Below, in pieces: positions 1 through 5,894 of a stretch of DNA of 9,622 nucleotides; within the stretch, counting starts at the first letter, position 1; the number at the start of each line of letters is the position of its first letter. The position numbers and the translations under genes are program-made. This stretch comes from Nitrospinota bacterium (GTDB taxonomy: Bacteria > Nitrospinota > Nitrospinia > JACRGO01), in contig JACRGO010000110.1 in the NCBI GenBank assembly GCA_016212295.1, positions 1-9,622 on the forward strand. The letters run 5' to 3'. The notes under the pieces are model-generated. The model saw nothing but the letters and a program-made list of their open reading frames with translations. It did not search any database and was not told the DNA's origin.

Positions 1-7
1 TAAAATC

Positions 8-88
8 TTTTCTCTGCGCCTCAGCGTCTCCGCGGTTTTAAGTTCAAAAGGATTTTTCTTTGCGGCCGCCGCGTCTTTGCGGTGTAAA
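8..88. repeat. Dispersed short-repeat patch at left edge
   Basis: Two related GC-rich motifs follow each other here: one around 16-36 (CTCAGCGTCTCCGCGGT) and one around 68-84 (GCCGCGTCTTTGCGGTG). They belong to the kind of imperfect intergenic repeat that recurs in many environmental bacterial genomes. A relative in the opposite orientation (CACGCAAAGGGCGCGAAGG) lies at about 9411-9429. The patch abuts the stop codon of the downstream epimerase gene at 89. No terminator hairpin with a U-tract is evident. Function is unknown. Confidence 0.5.
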
Positions 89-1042
89 TCAACGGCTGGA
101 GTTTTTAGCGCTTCCGGCGATCCATTTCCGTGTAAGCTCAATCCCCTCATCCAGACTCACCAGGGGCCGCCATCCCAACATTTTTTTCGCCTTGGAAAAA
201 TCGCACACCAATTTTTTGATTTCGGATTGCGGATGGTGATGGGGCACGAACTTAATTTTACCCTTATCTCCGCACACCTTCAAGGCCAGATCCTTGATAG
301 GAATGTCCATTCCAAGCCCGGCGTTCAATATCTCTCCATCCACCCCAGGGGCAACCGCGGCCTTATACAGGAAATCGGCGCAATCCTCCGCATAAAGGAG
401 ATCGCGCGTTTGGGTCCCGTCGCCGAACACAAGGAGGTCTTCCCCTTTTAAAGTCCGTTCAATGAAAATGGAAACCACCCCTCCCTCCATGTTACTTTTC
501 TGGAAGGGACCATAAGTGTTGAAGGGCCTGCAAATGACCACAGGGAGACCGAAGCCGTGGAAATAAGACTCCGCAAGGTTCTCGGCCGCCAGCTTCGATC
601 CCGCGTAAGGGGAGGCGGGCTTCACCGGATGGGTCTCGGATATCCTGTAATCGCCGCTTGCCGGATCATAAACCATGCAGGTCCCAAGCAAAACTATTTT
701 TATGCCGCGCTTTCTGGCGGCCTCCAGTATATTATAAGTGCCAAGGACATTGACCTTATATGCCTTTTGAGGATTTTCAAGGCTTTCATGCACGTTGATC
801 TGTGCCGCCAAGTGGAAGCACAGGTCGAATCCCTCCTCGAACAAGCGAAAGACCGTGTCCTCTGAAACCACGTCCCCTTTCACGAATTCCCTGAACAAGG
901 GATTCCCCCTGAATTCCTCTATGTTGAATTCACGTCCGTTGTCGAGGTTGTCCAGGACCCATGCCTCGTGGCCCTCCTGGAGCAGTCTTTTCACCACCCA
1001 GCGCCCGATGAAACCCGCGCCGCCTGTCACTAATACTTTCAT
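89..1042 (-). CDS. NAD-dependent sugar epimerase/dehydratase (extended SDR)
   Basis: This 317-residue protein is a full-length extended short-chain dehydrogenase/reductase of the UDP-glucose 4-epimerase / dTDP-glucose 4,6-dehydratase superfamily. Such enzymes use bound NAD(P) to oxidise and rearrange a nucleotide sugar in the cytoplasm. The Rossmann dinucleotide loop GGAGFIG is at residues 7-13, FHLAAQ at 76-81, and the catalytic Tyr146/Lys150 pair lies in SPYAGSK, with Thr121 in GTCMVY as the likely third catalytic residue. CRPFNTYGP (171-179) and the QTRDLLYAED segment (211-220) are typical of nucleotide-sugar enzymes. The start at 1042 gives the standard N-terminus directly before the Rossmann strand, although the Shine-Dalgarno sequence is weak. 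It lies 57 bp downstream of a second epimerase gene on the same strand, so the two are probably co-transcribed. The exact substrate cannot be read from the sequence. Surface polysaccharide synthesis is the likely context. Confidence 0.93.
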   Translation of the reverse strand: MKVLVTGGAGFIGRWVVKRLLQEGHEAWVLDNLDNGREFNIEEFRGNPLFREFVKGDVVSEDTVFRLFEEGFDLCFHLAAQINVHESLENPQKAYKVNVLGTYNILEAARKRGIKIVLLGTCMVYDPASGDYRISETHPVKPASPYAGSKLAAENLAESYFHGFGLPVVICRPFNTYGPFQKSNMEGGVVSIFIERTLKGEDLLVFGDGTQTRDLLYAEDCADFLYKAAVAPGVDGEILNAGLGMDIPIKDLALKVCGDKGKIKFVPHHHPQSEIKKLVCDFSKAKKMLGWRPLVSLDEGIELTRKWIAGSAKNSSR

Positions 1043-1076
1043 AATATCATCAAACGTTTTGATTCATGGAAAATTT

Positions 1077-1104
1077 ATTTTGGTTGCGGCCATGTCGCGC
1101 TATG
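1077..1104 (-). repeat. Inverted copy of dispersed repeat, abutting a stop codon
   Basis: Positions 1077-1100 are an exact 24-nt reverse complement of 2220-2243. With one mismatch the match extends to 1104/2216. The two copies point toward each other across the second epimerase gene. This copy touches that gene's stop codon (1100-1102, TAG on the minus strand). The shared core GGCCGCAACCAAAAT also occurs at 9348-9362. Confidence 0.75.
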
Positions 1105-2059
1105 GAACAAACCGCCTGTACCATTCGATGGTCCGCTTCAGCCCCTCCACAAGGGTATACTTAGGCTCCCATCCCGCTTTTTTGTGTATCTCCGAATAAT
1201 CGGCCTCAAGGGACATGAGGTCCGCCTTTCGCCCTGGAATAAAAGTCACCTCGGACTCGGATTTTGTTATTTCCTTTATTATATGGGCCAGATCCTTGAT
1301 GGAGGTCTGGACGCCTGTCCCGATGTTGAAGACCTCGCCGGCCAGGGGATTGCCCTTTTGCAAAACCAGGGAATAGGCCCGGACAGCGTCCTTTACATAT
1401 TGAAAGTCGCGGGTCTGCTCCCCTGAATCGTGGACCACCACCGGTTCGTTTTTCAGGAATTTCATGATAAAGGAAGAGACCACGCCCGCGTTGCCTGAGA
1501 TGTCCTGATTTTCACCGTATGTATTGAAGTTCCGGATTATGGTCACCGGATATTTATACCATTCGTGCATGGCCCGGCAATGTTTTTCCGCCGCCAGCTT
1601 GGTCACCGCGTATATGCTTCTTGGGAGCATTGGATGGTTGATGTCCATTGGAGTATAAATTGGATTGCCGTATACCTCCGGGGAGGACGCGTAGATCATG
1701 GCGGGCCACTTCCTGGTCCTTACAAGGGACTGCATCAGGCGGAAGGTCCCGTACTCGTTATTGTGGAAATAATCCTCTTCCCGTTCCATTGACTCCGGGA
1801 TGGAGATATAGGCCGCCAGATGGATGATCGCGTCAACGTCGAATTTATCGATGTCCCGCGTTGTGAGCTTGCAGTAATCCTCTTCAACGAGTTGGAACTT
1901 GGATTCAAATTGCGTGGACTTGATGAAGGGGTCGTCCTCGAAATAGGACCTGGAAAAATTGTCCACTCCGATGACGGCGGTGATGTCGTCCCGCCTGGCC
2001 AGTTCATCCACAAGGTGAACGCCGTATAATCCGGCTGCGCCGGTAACAAGCACTTTCAT
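1100..2059 (-). CDS. NAD-dependent sugar epimerase/dehydratase (extended SDR), second paralogue
   Basis: This 319-residue protein is another complete extended SDR enzyme acting on nucleotide sugars. It has the dinucleotide loop GAAGLYG at residues 7-13, IHLAAY at 79-84, YASSPEVYG at 123-131 supplying the catalytic Ser/Thr, and Tyr150/Lys154 in SIYAVTK. IRNFNTYGE (175-183) and EQTRDFQYVKDA (214-225) mark the sugar-nucleotide-binding half. The start at 2059 is supported by AAGGAAG (2066-2072 on the minus strand) six bases upstream. It resembles the neighbouring epimerase in layout and length but differs throughout, so it is an old paralogue rather than a recent duplicate. It is probably the first gene of a two-gene transcript. 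The substrate is unassigned; 4-epimerase, 4,6-dehydratase-like and related activities are all possible. No glycosyltransferase or nucleotidyltransferase is present in the window to narrow it down. Confidence 0.93.
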   Translation of the reverse strand: MKVLVTGAAGLYGVHLVDELARRDDITAVIGVDNFSRSYFEDDPFIKSTQFESKFQLVEEDYCKLTTRDIDKFDVDAIIHLAAYISIPESMEREEDYFHNNEYGTFRLMQSLVRTRKWPAMIYASSPEVYGNPIYTPMDINHPMLPRSIYAVTKLAAEKHCRAMHEWYKYPVTIIRNFNTYGENQDISGNAGVVSSFIMKFLKNEPVVVHDSGEQTRDFQYVKDAVRAYSLVLQKGNPLAGEVFNIGTGVQTSIKDLAHIIKEITKSESEVTFIPGRKADLMSLEADYSEIHKKAGWEPKYTLVEGLKRTIEWYRRFVP

Positions 2060-2083
2060 TTAGTTCTTCCTTAAAAAGCCTTT

Positions 2084-2113
2084 ATTTAACCATATTCACG
2101 GCTGGAAAAACAA
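2084..2113 (-). promoter_or_regulatory. Candidate sigma70-type promoter for the epimerase pair
   Basis: On the minus strand TTGTTT (2108-2113) lies 18 bases before TTAAAT (2084-2089), about 25 bases upstream of the epimerase start at 2059. Both boxes are only partial matches to consensus in AT-rich DNA, so this is a suggestion based on position and spacing. Confidence 0.25.
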
Positions 2114-2181
2114 TTTAATGGGGAATTTCCTTTTTTTTCGTTTATGAATCAAATAGTTGCATGTTAGCTGCATCAGGCAAG

Positions 2182-2210
2182 AGTCATTGGCCAAGAGTCA
2201 TTTGTCATTG
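2182..2210. repeat. GTCATTGG-type short repeat
   Basis: AGTCATTGGCCA (2182-2193) followed by TTGTCATTG (2202-2210) recurs in the same order at 3330-3351. The unit is a dispersed non-coding motif. No coding frame or regulatory site explains it. Confidence 0.5.
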
Positions 2211-2219
2211 ATAAGCATG

Positions 2220-2281
2220 GCGCGACATGGCCGCAACCAAAATTTTTTAACCACAGATTCCGCAGATGGCACAGATTAAAT
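2220..2281 (+). repeat. Dispersed repeat, copy A
   Basis: The 32 nt at 2229-2260 are identical to 9348-9379. The similarity continues imperfectly for about 20 more bases (2261-2281 against 9380-9400). The left part (2220-2243) is the exact inverted partner of 1077-1100. The right part (from 2244) forms the left arm of the large palindrome that follows, so this short stretch links three repeat copies in the window. Confidence 0.75.
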
Positions 2282-2572
2282 TATTTGTAACTATTCAGCG
2301 AAATATTATATGCCCTCGATAGTCGCCGTTAAATGCGCCTTTACATCCCCCTTGATCCCCCTTGAGAAGGGGGAATTGGTTGTCACCCATCGCGCGCGGG
2401 GTTTCTTCCAGCCATCACACTTTCATTCCCCCTTGGAAAAGGGGGCCAGGGGGATGTGAAAATCCCGGAAGCCCTTTAACTATAAAAGTTCACTACTAAT
2501 GAACCAAAAATATAAAAACGCTGAATAGTTACAATTATTTTTTATAAAATCTGTGCAATCTGTGGTTAAAAA
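2244..2572. repeat. Nested palindromic element, MITE-like (~330 bp)
   Basis: The outer arms are 2244-2300 and 2519-2572. They contain two exact inverted matches of 16 nt each: 2244-2259 pairs with 2557-2572, and 2285-2300 pairs with 2519-2534, with a small indel between them. An inner inverted repeat sits in the loop (see the separate entry). There is no open reading frame of note inside. The structure fits a non-autonomous, transposon-like or REP-like palindrome, but no target-site duplication or transposase is visible, so mobility is inference. It lies between the epimerase promoter region and the decayed FISUMP gene. Confidence 0.7.
2341..2461. repeat. Inner inverted repeat with two C5TT/AAG5 hairpins
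   Basis: Segments 2341-2376 and 2426-2461 are imperfect reverse complements of each other. Each also folds on its own: CCCCCTT/AAGGGGG with loop GAG at 2357-2373, and CCCCCTT/AAGGGGG with loop GGAA at 2428-2445. Both stems are seven perfect base pairs. This C-run/G-run repeat type is common between genes in several phyla. Neither hairpin is followed by a T-tract, so they are unlikely to be simple intrinsic terminators. Confidence 0.7.
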
Positions 2573-2640
2573 TGCTTTTAAAAACTTTGCTGAAAAAACA
2601 AAGTTTTATAAGTTTGTAGTACAGGAGGCCATACAGGGCG

Positions 2641-3257
2641 GTGGCCGGCGAGAGCGAGTGCGCCATTTCAGGCTTTGTGTACGATACTGTATAAGGACAA
2701 CACAGCGGAGGACGGTTTTTACTGTTTAGATGCCCTGTCCAATGGGAAGTATATGGTTTCGATCAAGAGGCACTACCACACCGGCAACTCTTGATATTTC
2801 AGCCGAGACCTCGCCAAAGTACCAGTGGGCACATAACGGCAACGAAAGCAATGTCGCCACCTACGGCCGGCTATATACCTGGCATGCCGCGACTGACAGC
2901 AGGGGCTTATGCCAAACGGGCTGGCATTTGCCGGCTGATGCTGAATGGACAACGCTTGAAAATTATCTGGGAGGCAGCAGCGTGGCTGGCGGCAAGATGA
3001 AGGAAGCGGGAACATTTCACTGGAACAGCCCCAATACGTCCGCTGACAACAGCAGCGGATTCACAGCGCTTCCTAGCGGTTATCGCCTCTACGGAGGTAC
3101 ATTCGACATCATCGGCGTCAACGGTCTTTGGTGGTCAGAAAACTCAGCAAACACGTGGGGAGCGTGGGGCCGCGTCCTGTCCACCACTTACGGTGGCGTG
3201 GACCGCTACTACTATCATAAGTTCCTCGGGTTCAGCGTTCGCTGTGTCGGGGATTGA
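2641..3257 (+). pseudogene. Decayed surface-protein gene: carboxypeptidase-regulatory-like remnant plus FISUMP domain
   Basis: The frame starting at 2730 (175 codons) is the C-terminal part of a FISUMP domain (Fibrobacter succinogenes major paralogous domain, C-type-lectin-like fold, usually extracellular). It contains ESNVATYGRLYTWHAAT, GWHLPADAEWTTLENYLGG, SSGFTALPSGYR, GLWWSEN and the ending GFSVRCVGD. The usual N-terminal part of the domain (the TVxIGxQxWMAENL region) is absent. The ATG at 2730 is directly preceded by an in-frame TAG and has no ribosome binding site. Upstream in other frames are protein-like pieces: CAISGFVYDTV (2659-2691) ending in TAA, then from 2696 to a TGA at 2792-2794 a stretch containing DGFYCLDALSNGKYMV, which has the look of a carboxypeptidase-regulatory-like beta-sandwich repeat. 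Two frame changes and a missing segment therefore separate the parts. The best reading is a secreted multidomain protein reduced to a pseudogene. A short expressed FISUMP protein cannot be excluded. Confidence 0.65.
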
Positions 3258-3272
3258 CGATAAAGACAGTTT

Positions 3273-3556
3273 CCGGTTTCCAGTTGATAGTTGATTATTT
3301 GGGATTTGGGATTGCGGATTCAAAAAAATAGTCATTGGCCACTTGTCATTGGGCGAAAGGCGCGAAAGGCGGAGGACAGATGGCAGAGGACGGAGGACAG
3401 CAACCCATGACTCATGACGCATCATAATGAATGGCTTTTGCTGACAACTGGAAACCGGCAACTGGGAACTGGATTGCGGAATGCGTATGTTTCTACATGG
3501 CTCGGCGCGGGTTTAAAATCCCAAATCTAAAATCAGAGATCCAAAATCAAAAGCGC
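3273..3556. repeat. Patch of mixed dispersed short motifs
   Basis: The gene-free stretch after the FISUMP frame is built from recurring short motifs. CCGGTTTCCAGTTG (3273-3286) has an exact inverted copy at 3445-3458. The GATTTGGGATTTGGGATTG type (3295-3315) reappears inverted around 3514-3550. AGTCATTGGCC..TTGTCATTG (3330-3351) repeats 2182-2210. GGAGGACAG units occur at about 3370-3400, and related AACTGGAAACCGG/AACTGGGAACTGG units at 3446-3472. The six-frame reading frames here are repeat-derived and resemble no protein. The patch also covers the 3' end of the hicB-like frame. Confidence 0.6.
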
Positions 3557-3781
3557 CATAGGGGGATTTGGCGATTTGAAGTCCGCAAAAACAAATTTAT
3601 AGGAGGGCTTAAAATCCTTGACTGTTAATTCAGCGCCATCAATAATTTTTATGGCATCTTTCATGTTTTCTAATGTCTCTTATTCTGTTTCTCCTTGTGA
3701 TAGACATCCTTTCAATGCGGGACAATACGACACAAAGCCACCAGCCTCTTCATCTGGTTCTATTATTATTTGGAATTTCAT
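3533..3781 (-). pseudogene. HicB-family antitoxin-like gene with internal stop
   Basis: Reading the minus strand from ATG at 3781 gives MKFQIIIEPDEEAGGFVSYC, then PALKGCLSQGETE, then TAA (3680-3682 on the plus strand), then ETLENMKDAIKIIDGAELTV in the same frame, and further codons to TGA at 3533-3535. The start, the GGFVxxCPxLxGCxSQGET signature and the following xxxLENMKxAI helix are the classic HicB antitoxin N-domain, with a stop in place of one residue between GETE and ETLENM. One base change (for example from CAA, GAA or AAA) explains it. A strong ribosome binding site AAAGGAG (3789-3795) sits seven bases before the ATG, so the gene was once expressed. No hicA toxin is next to it: upstream lies a palindromic repeat. 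The last ~20 codons run into the short-motif repeat patch, so the native C-terminus may also be lost. In intact systems HicB neutralises the HicA mRNA interferase. Confidence 0.8.
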
Positions 3782-3788
3782 TGCTTGT

Positions 3789-3795
3789 CTCCTTT
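3789..3795 (-). promoter_or_regulatory. Ribosome binding site of the hicB-like gene
   Basis: AAAGGAG on the minus strand with a 7-base spacer to the ATG at 3781. It fixes the start of a reading frame that is otherwise interrupted by a stop codon. Confidence 0.75.
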
Positions 3796-3840
3796 CATTG
3801 GAAAGTTTAACATAAAGCTCTGTAAAATCAAAAATCATTT

Positions 3841-3976
3841 AATAGTACTCCGACACATGCCCTTTGATGCTATTCTGAGTGACCGAAGGGAGCGAAGAAT
3901 CTCACATTTTGAATGCCAAAGATTGAGATTCTTCGTCGCTTTGCTCCTCAGAATGCCAAATTGTCGGAGTAGTATT
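3841..3976. repeat. MITE-like palindrome (~136 bp)
   Basis: The outermost 15 nt (3841-3855) pair with 3962-3976 at 14 of 15 positions. The inner arms 3872-3904 and 3924-3954 are near-complementary and end in an exact 12-nt match CGAAGAATCTCA / TGAGATTCTTCG around a 19-nt loop. The inner arm is of the widespread ATTCTGAG..GAAGAATCTCA type. It encodes no protein. A transcript would fold into one long hairpin. It lies directly upstream of the hicB-like gene and downstream of the LolA-like remnant, where a partner gene or the missing 5' part would be expected. Confidence 0.7.
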
Positions 3977-4030
3977 AATATTCGCTTGGTATCTTTATCC
4001 TGTTTTTTGTAAAATTCGAGCGTATATATA

Positions 4031-4401
4031 ATGGAAGGGAAGATGTTCGAGATCAACGAGGCGGACAGGGGTACCTGTCCATCAACCGGCAGTGGCTATA
4101 TCTTCCGTCATATAAAAAGGCCAAGCGCATCGCCAGCGTGAACAAGTCTGGTTCCTTCCAGGTATCTGAGTTCAGTTACGAGGACCCGGCCTCTTTCGAT
4201 TACAGGAAGTACACTTACAATTTCCTGAGGGAGGAAGAATACGAGGGGAAACCGGCCTTGGTGGTGGAGCGGGTCCCGGTGGACCGGTATTCCGGCTACT
4301 CCAAGGAGAGACGGCGTGGGTGGACAAGGAGATCAACCAGGTCGTGAAGGTGGACTATTACGACCGGCGGGACGGCCTTTTTTGAAACCGCCGTCTATTC
4401 A
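4031..4401 (+). pseudogene. Outer-membrane lipoprotein-sorting (LolA-like) protein fragment, frameshifted
   Basis: Frame 1 from 4072 reads YLSINRQWLYLPSYKKAKRI, then ASVNKSGSF, then FSYEDPASFDYRKYTYNFL, a core typical of the outer membrane lipoprotein-sorting protein family (LolA-like fold, periplasmic lipid or lipoprotein handling). It is broken in three places. A one-base loss at the G-run 4068-4071 separates it from EGKMFEINEADRG (4034-4071, frame 2). A one-base loss near 4306-4310 moves the continuation TAWVDKEINQVVKVDYYDRR to frame 3. One extra T in the run 4378-4383 creates TGA (4383-4385), after which ETAVYS continues in frame 1. The N-terminal half with its signal peptide and the last part of the family are missing. 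The 210-nt open frame 4138-4347 is only a piece of this. The fragment is clearly non-functional as written. Confidence 0.8.
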
Positions 4402-4428
4402 TTATTTTTTCTTTGTAATTTTCGCGCT

Positions 4429-5874
4429 ATGCGAACCTTTCAGCTTTTTCTTTTGTTTTTTCTATTCATGGGGACCCGGCTATCAGAGGCGGGGATTACC
4501 GATCAGGAATGCATCCAGTGCCATGCTTCCATCACTATAGCAAGGACGGTCCACGAGAATTTCTCATGCGTGGACTGCCACTCCGGCATCCAGGAATTGC
4601 CTCACAATGAAACCGCTTTAGTGGAGTGCAAAAATTGTCATGAGGAAGCACAGGAAAAGTATGGCAAGGGAAGGCATGGCATAGCGGCAGCCAAGGATGA
4701 CTTTGATGCGGCCCTATGCTCCGATTGCCATGGCGCGCACGATATCCGGGCCGCGAATGACGAAAAATCCACCGTTAATCCCAAAAATCAAATTAAAACC
4801 TGCGCGGTATGCCATGCCAATCCGAAGGTAGCCAAGCGGCACACCTTTACAACCAAGGTCCCTGTTGAGGCATACAAAAATAGCGTCCATTTCAAGGCGC
4901 TGAATGAGGATGGGAAGAAGGCGCCTTCTTGCGCCGATTGCCACGGGAGCCATGAGGTGAGGCATGCCGGGGACCAGGCGTCTTCCATAAACTGGAAAAA
5001 TGTCTCTGAAACCTGCGGAAAATGCCACGCTGAAATCATGAAGGTTTACCAGGGAAGCATCCACGGCAAGGCCGCAGCAGCAGGGGGCCGCCAAGCGCCG
5101 GTCTGCACTGATTGCCACGGGGAGCATGAAATCCGCGCCCCTGGAGACCCGAAGTCCTCCGTGTATCCTGCCCAGATTGCTAAAACCACCTGTGTGTGGT
5201 GCCACGAGTCCCTCCGCGTTACGCAAAAGTTCAGCCTGCCTGGCGAACGTTTGTCCACCTATCTGAGCAGCTATCATGGACTGGTCAACCAAGCCGGTTC
5301 CGGAGTGGTGGCCAACTGCGCGAGCTGCCATGGCATTCATGATATCCGCCCGTCGAGTGACTCTGAATCCACCATACACCCCTCCAACCTTCCCAGGACT
5401 TGTGGCAAATGCCATCCTGGTGTGGGCGGCAACGTTGCCCTCGGCGCCATACATATTGATCCATCCCGGAAAGAGGGGAACAAGGTTGTCTATTATGTGC
5501 GGCTTTTCTATATATTTTTGATATTTTTCGCCGTGGCGCTCATGCTTTTGCACAATGGCATGGACTTAGCCAGGAAGTTCAGGTCGGAACGGCTTCCGGA
5601 TGGAAAGGACTATCTGCGTTTCACTATGCAGGAAAGGCTGCAACACGCGGCCATGTCCTTGTCTTTCATGGTTTTGGCCTACAGTGGATTCGCCTTGGCC
5701 TATCCTCAAGCGTGGTGGCCCGCCCCGTTTTCTTTCACAGGAGGAACGGAGGAAGAGCGCAGGCTGGTCCATAGGATAGCCGCCCTGGCCATAGTTTGCG
5801 CGCTTTCTATTTTATATTATATTATTGCGTTCCAATATGTGGCCGGCGTTTTTAAAATGCGCCGGTCGTTATAA
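4429..5874 (+). CDS. Undecaheme c-type cytochrome with C-terminal cytochrome b-like membrane segments
   Basis: This 481-residue protein has a signal peptide (about residues 1-21, hydrophobic core FLLFFLFMG, cut near SEA|GI) and eleven CXXCH heme-binding motifs at residues 28, 47, 67, 97, 125, 168, 196, 226, 255, 297 and 325. Eight of them form four repeated diheme modules of the pattern CxxCHGxHxxR..CxxCH. Three hydrophobic segments follow at about 354-376, 405-426 and 447-471. The second and third carry His406 (ERLQHAAMS) and His448 (LVHRIAAL), as in di-heme cytochrome b (b561/Ni-hydrogenase type) domains. The protein would face the periplasm and exchange electrons with the quinone pool. Related proteins usually have two further membrane helices; here the frame ends 33 residues after His448, so the b domain looks truncated. 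The ATG at 4429 is chosen because it opens the signal peptide, although no clear Shine-Dalgarno sequence precedes it. It is followed after 20 bp by recD2 on the same strand. Specific electron donor and acceptor are unknown. Confidence 0.88.
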   Translation: MRTFQLFLLFFLFMGTRLSEAGITDQECIQCHASITIARTVHENFSCVDCHSGIQELPHNETALVECKNCHEEAQEKYGKGRHGIAAAKDDFDAALCSDCHGAHDIRAANDEKSTVNPKNQIKTCAVCHANPKVAKRHTFTTKVPVEAYKNSVHFKALNEDGKKAPSCADCHGSHEVRHAGDQASSINWKNVSETCGKCHAEIMKVYQGSIHGKAAAAGGRQAPVCTDCHGEHEIRAPGDPKSSVYPAQIAKTTCVWCHESLRVTQKFSLPGERLSTYLSSYHGLVNQAGSGVVANCASCHGIHDIRPSSDSESTIHPSNLPRTCGKCHPGVGGNVALGAIHIDPSRKEGNKVVYYVRLFYIFLIFFAVALMLLHNGMDLARKFRSERLPDGKDYLRFTMQERLQHAAMSLSFMVLAYSGFALAYPQAWWPAPFSFTGGTEEERRLVHRIAALAIVCALSILYYIIAFQYVAGVFKMRRSL

Positions 5875-5894
5875 TTTCAACCTTTGAGTCCGCC

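Noticed and set aside
2357-2445. CRISPR-like or terminator interpretation of the two C5TT/AAG5 hairpins
   Set aside because: Only two inverted copies exist, with no regular spacers and no T-tract after either stem.
2581-2607. Perfect 9-bp AT-rich hairpin AAAACTTTG/CAAAGTTTT
   Set aside because: Too AT-rich and without context to call a terminator or a recombination site; likely incidental at the edge of the palindromic element.
2730-3257. FISUMP C-terminus as a diversity-generating retroelement target
   Set aside because: The lectin-like C-terminus is a plausible kind of target, but the window shows no reverse transcriptase, no template repeat and no second near-identical copy of the 3' end.
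3431-3628. 65-codon plus-strand open frame
   Set aside because: It is composed of the dispersed short motifs and the antisense of the hicB-like gene.
3835-4056. Minus-strand frame with IIYTLEFYKKQDKDTKRI, superficially like a RelE/Gp49-type toxin start
   Set aside because: The C-terminal two thirds are the palindromic repeat, the start overlaps the LolA-like remnant, and the likeness is limited to a few residues.
4714-5553. 279-codon minus-strand open frame inside the cytochrome gene
   Set aside because: It is the antisense shadow of the heme-motif-rich coding strand; its residues have no family likeness and it lacks a ribosome binding site.
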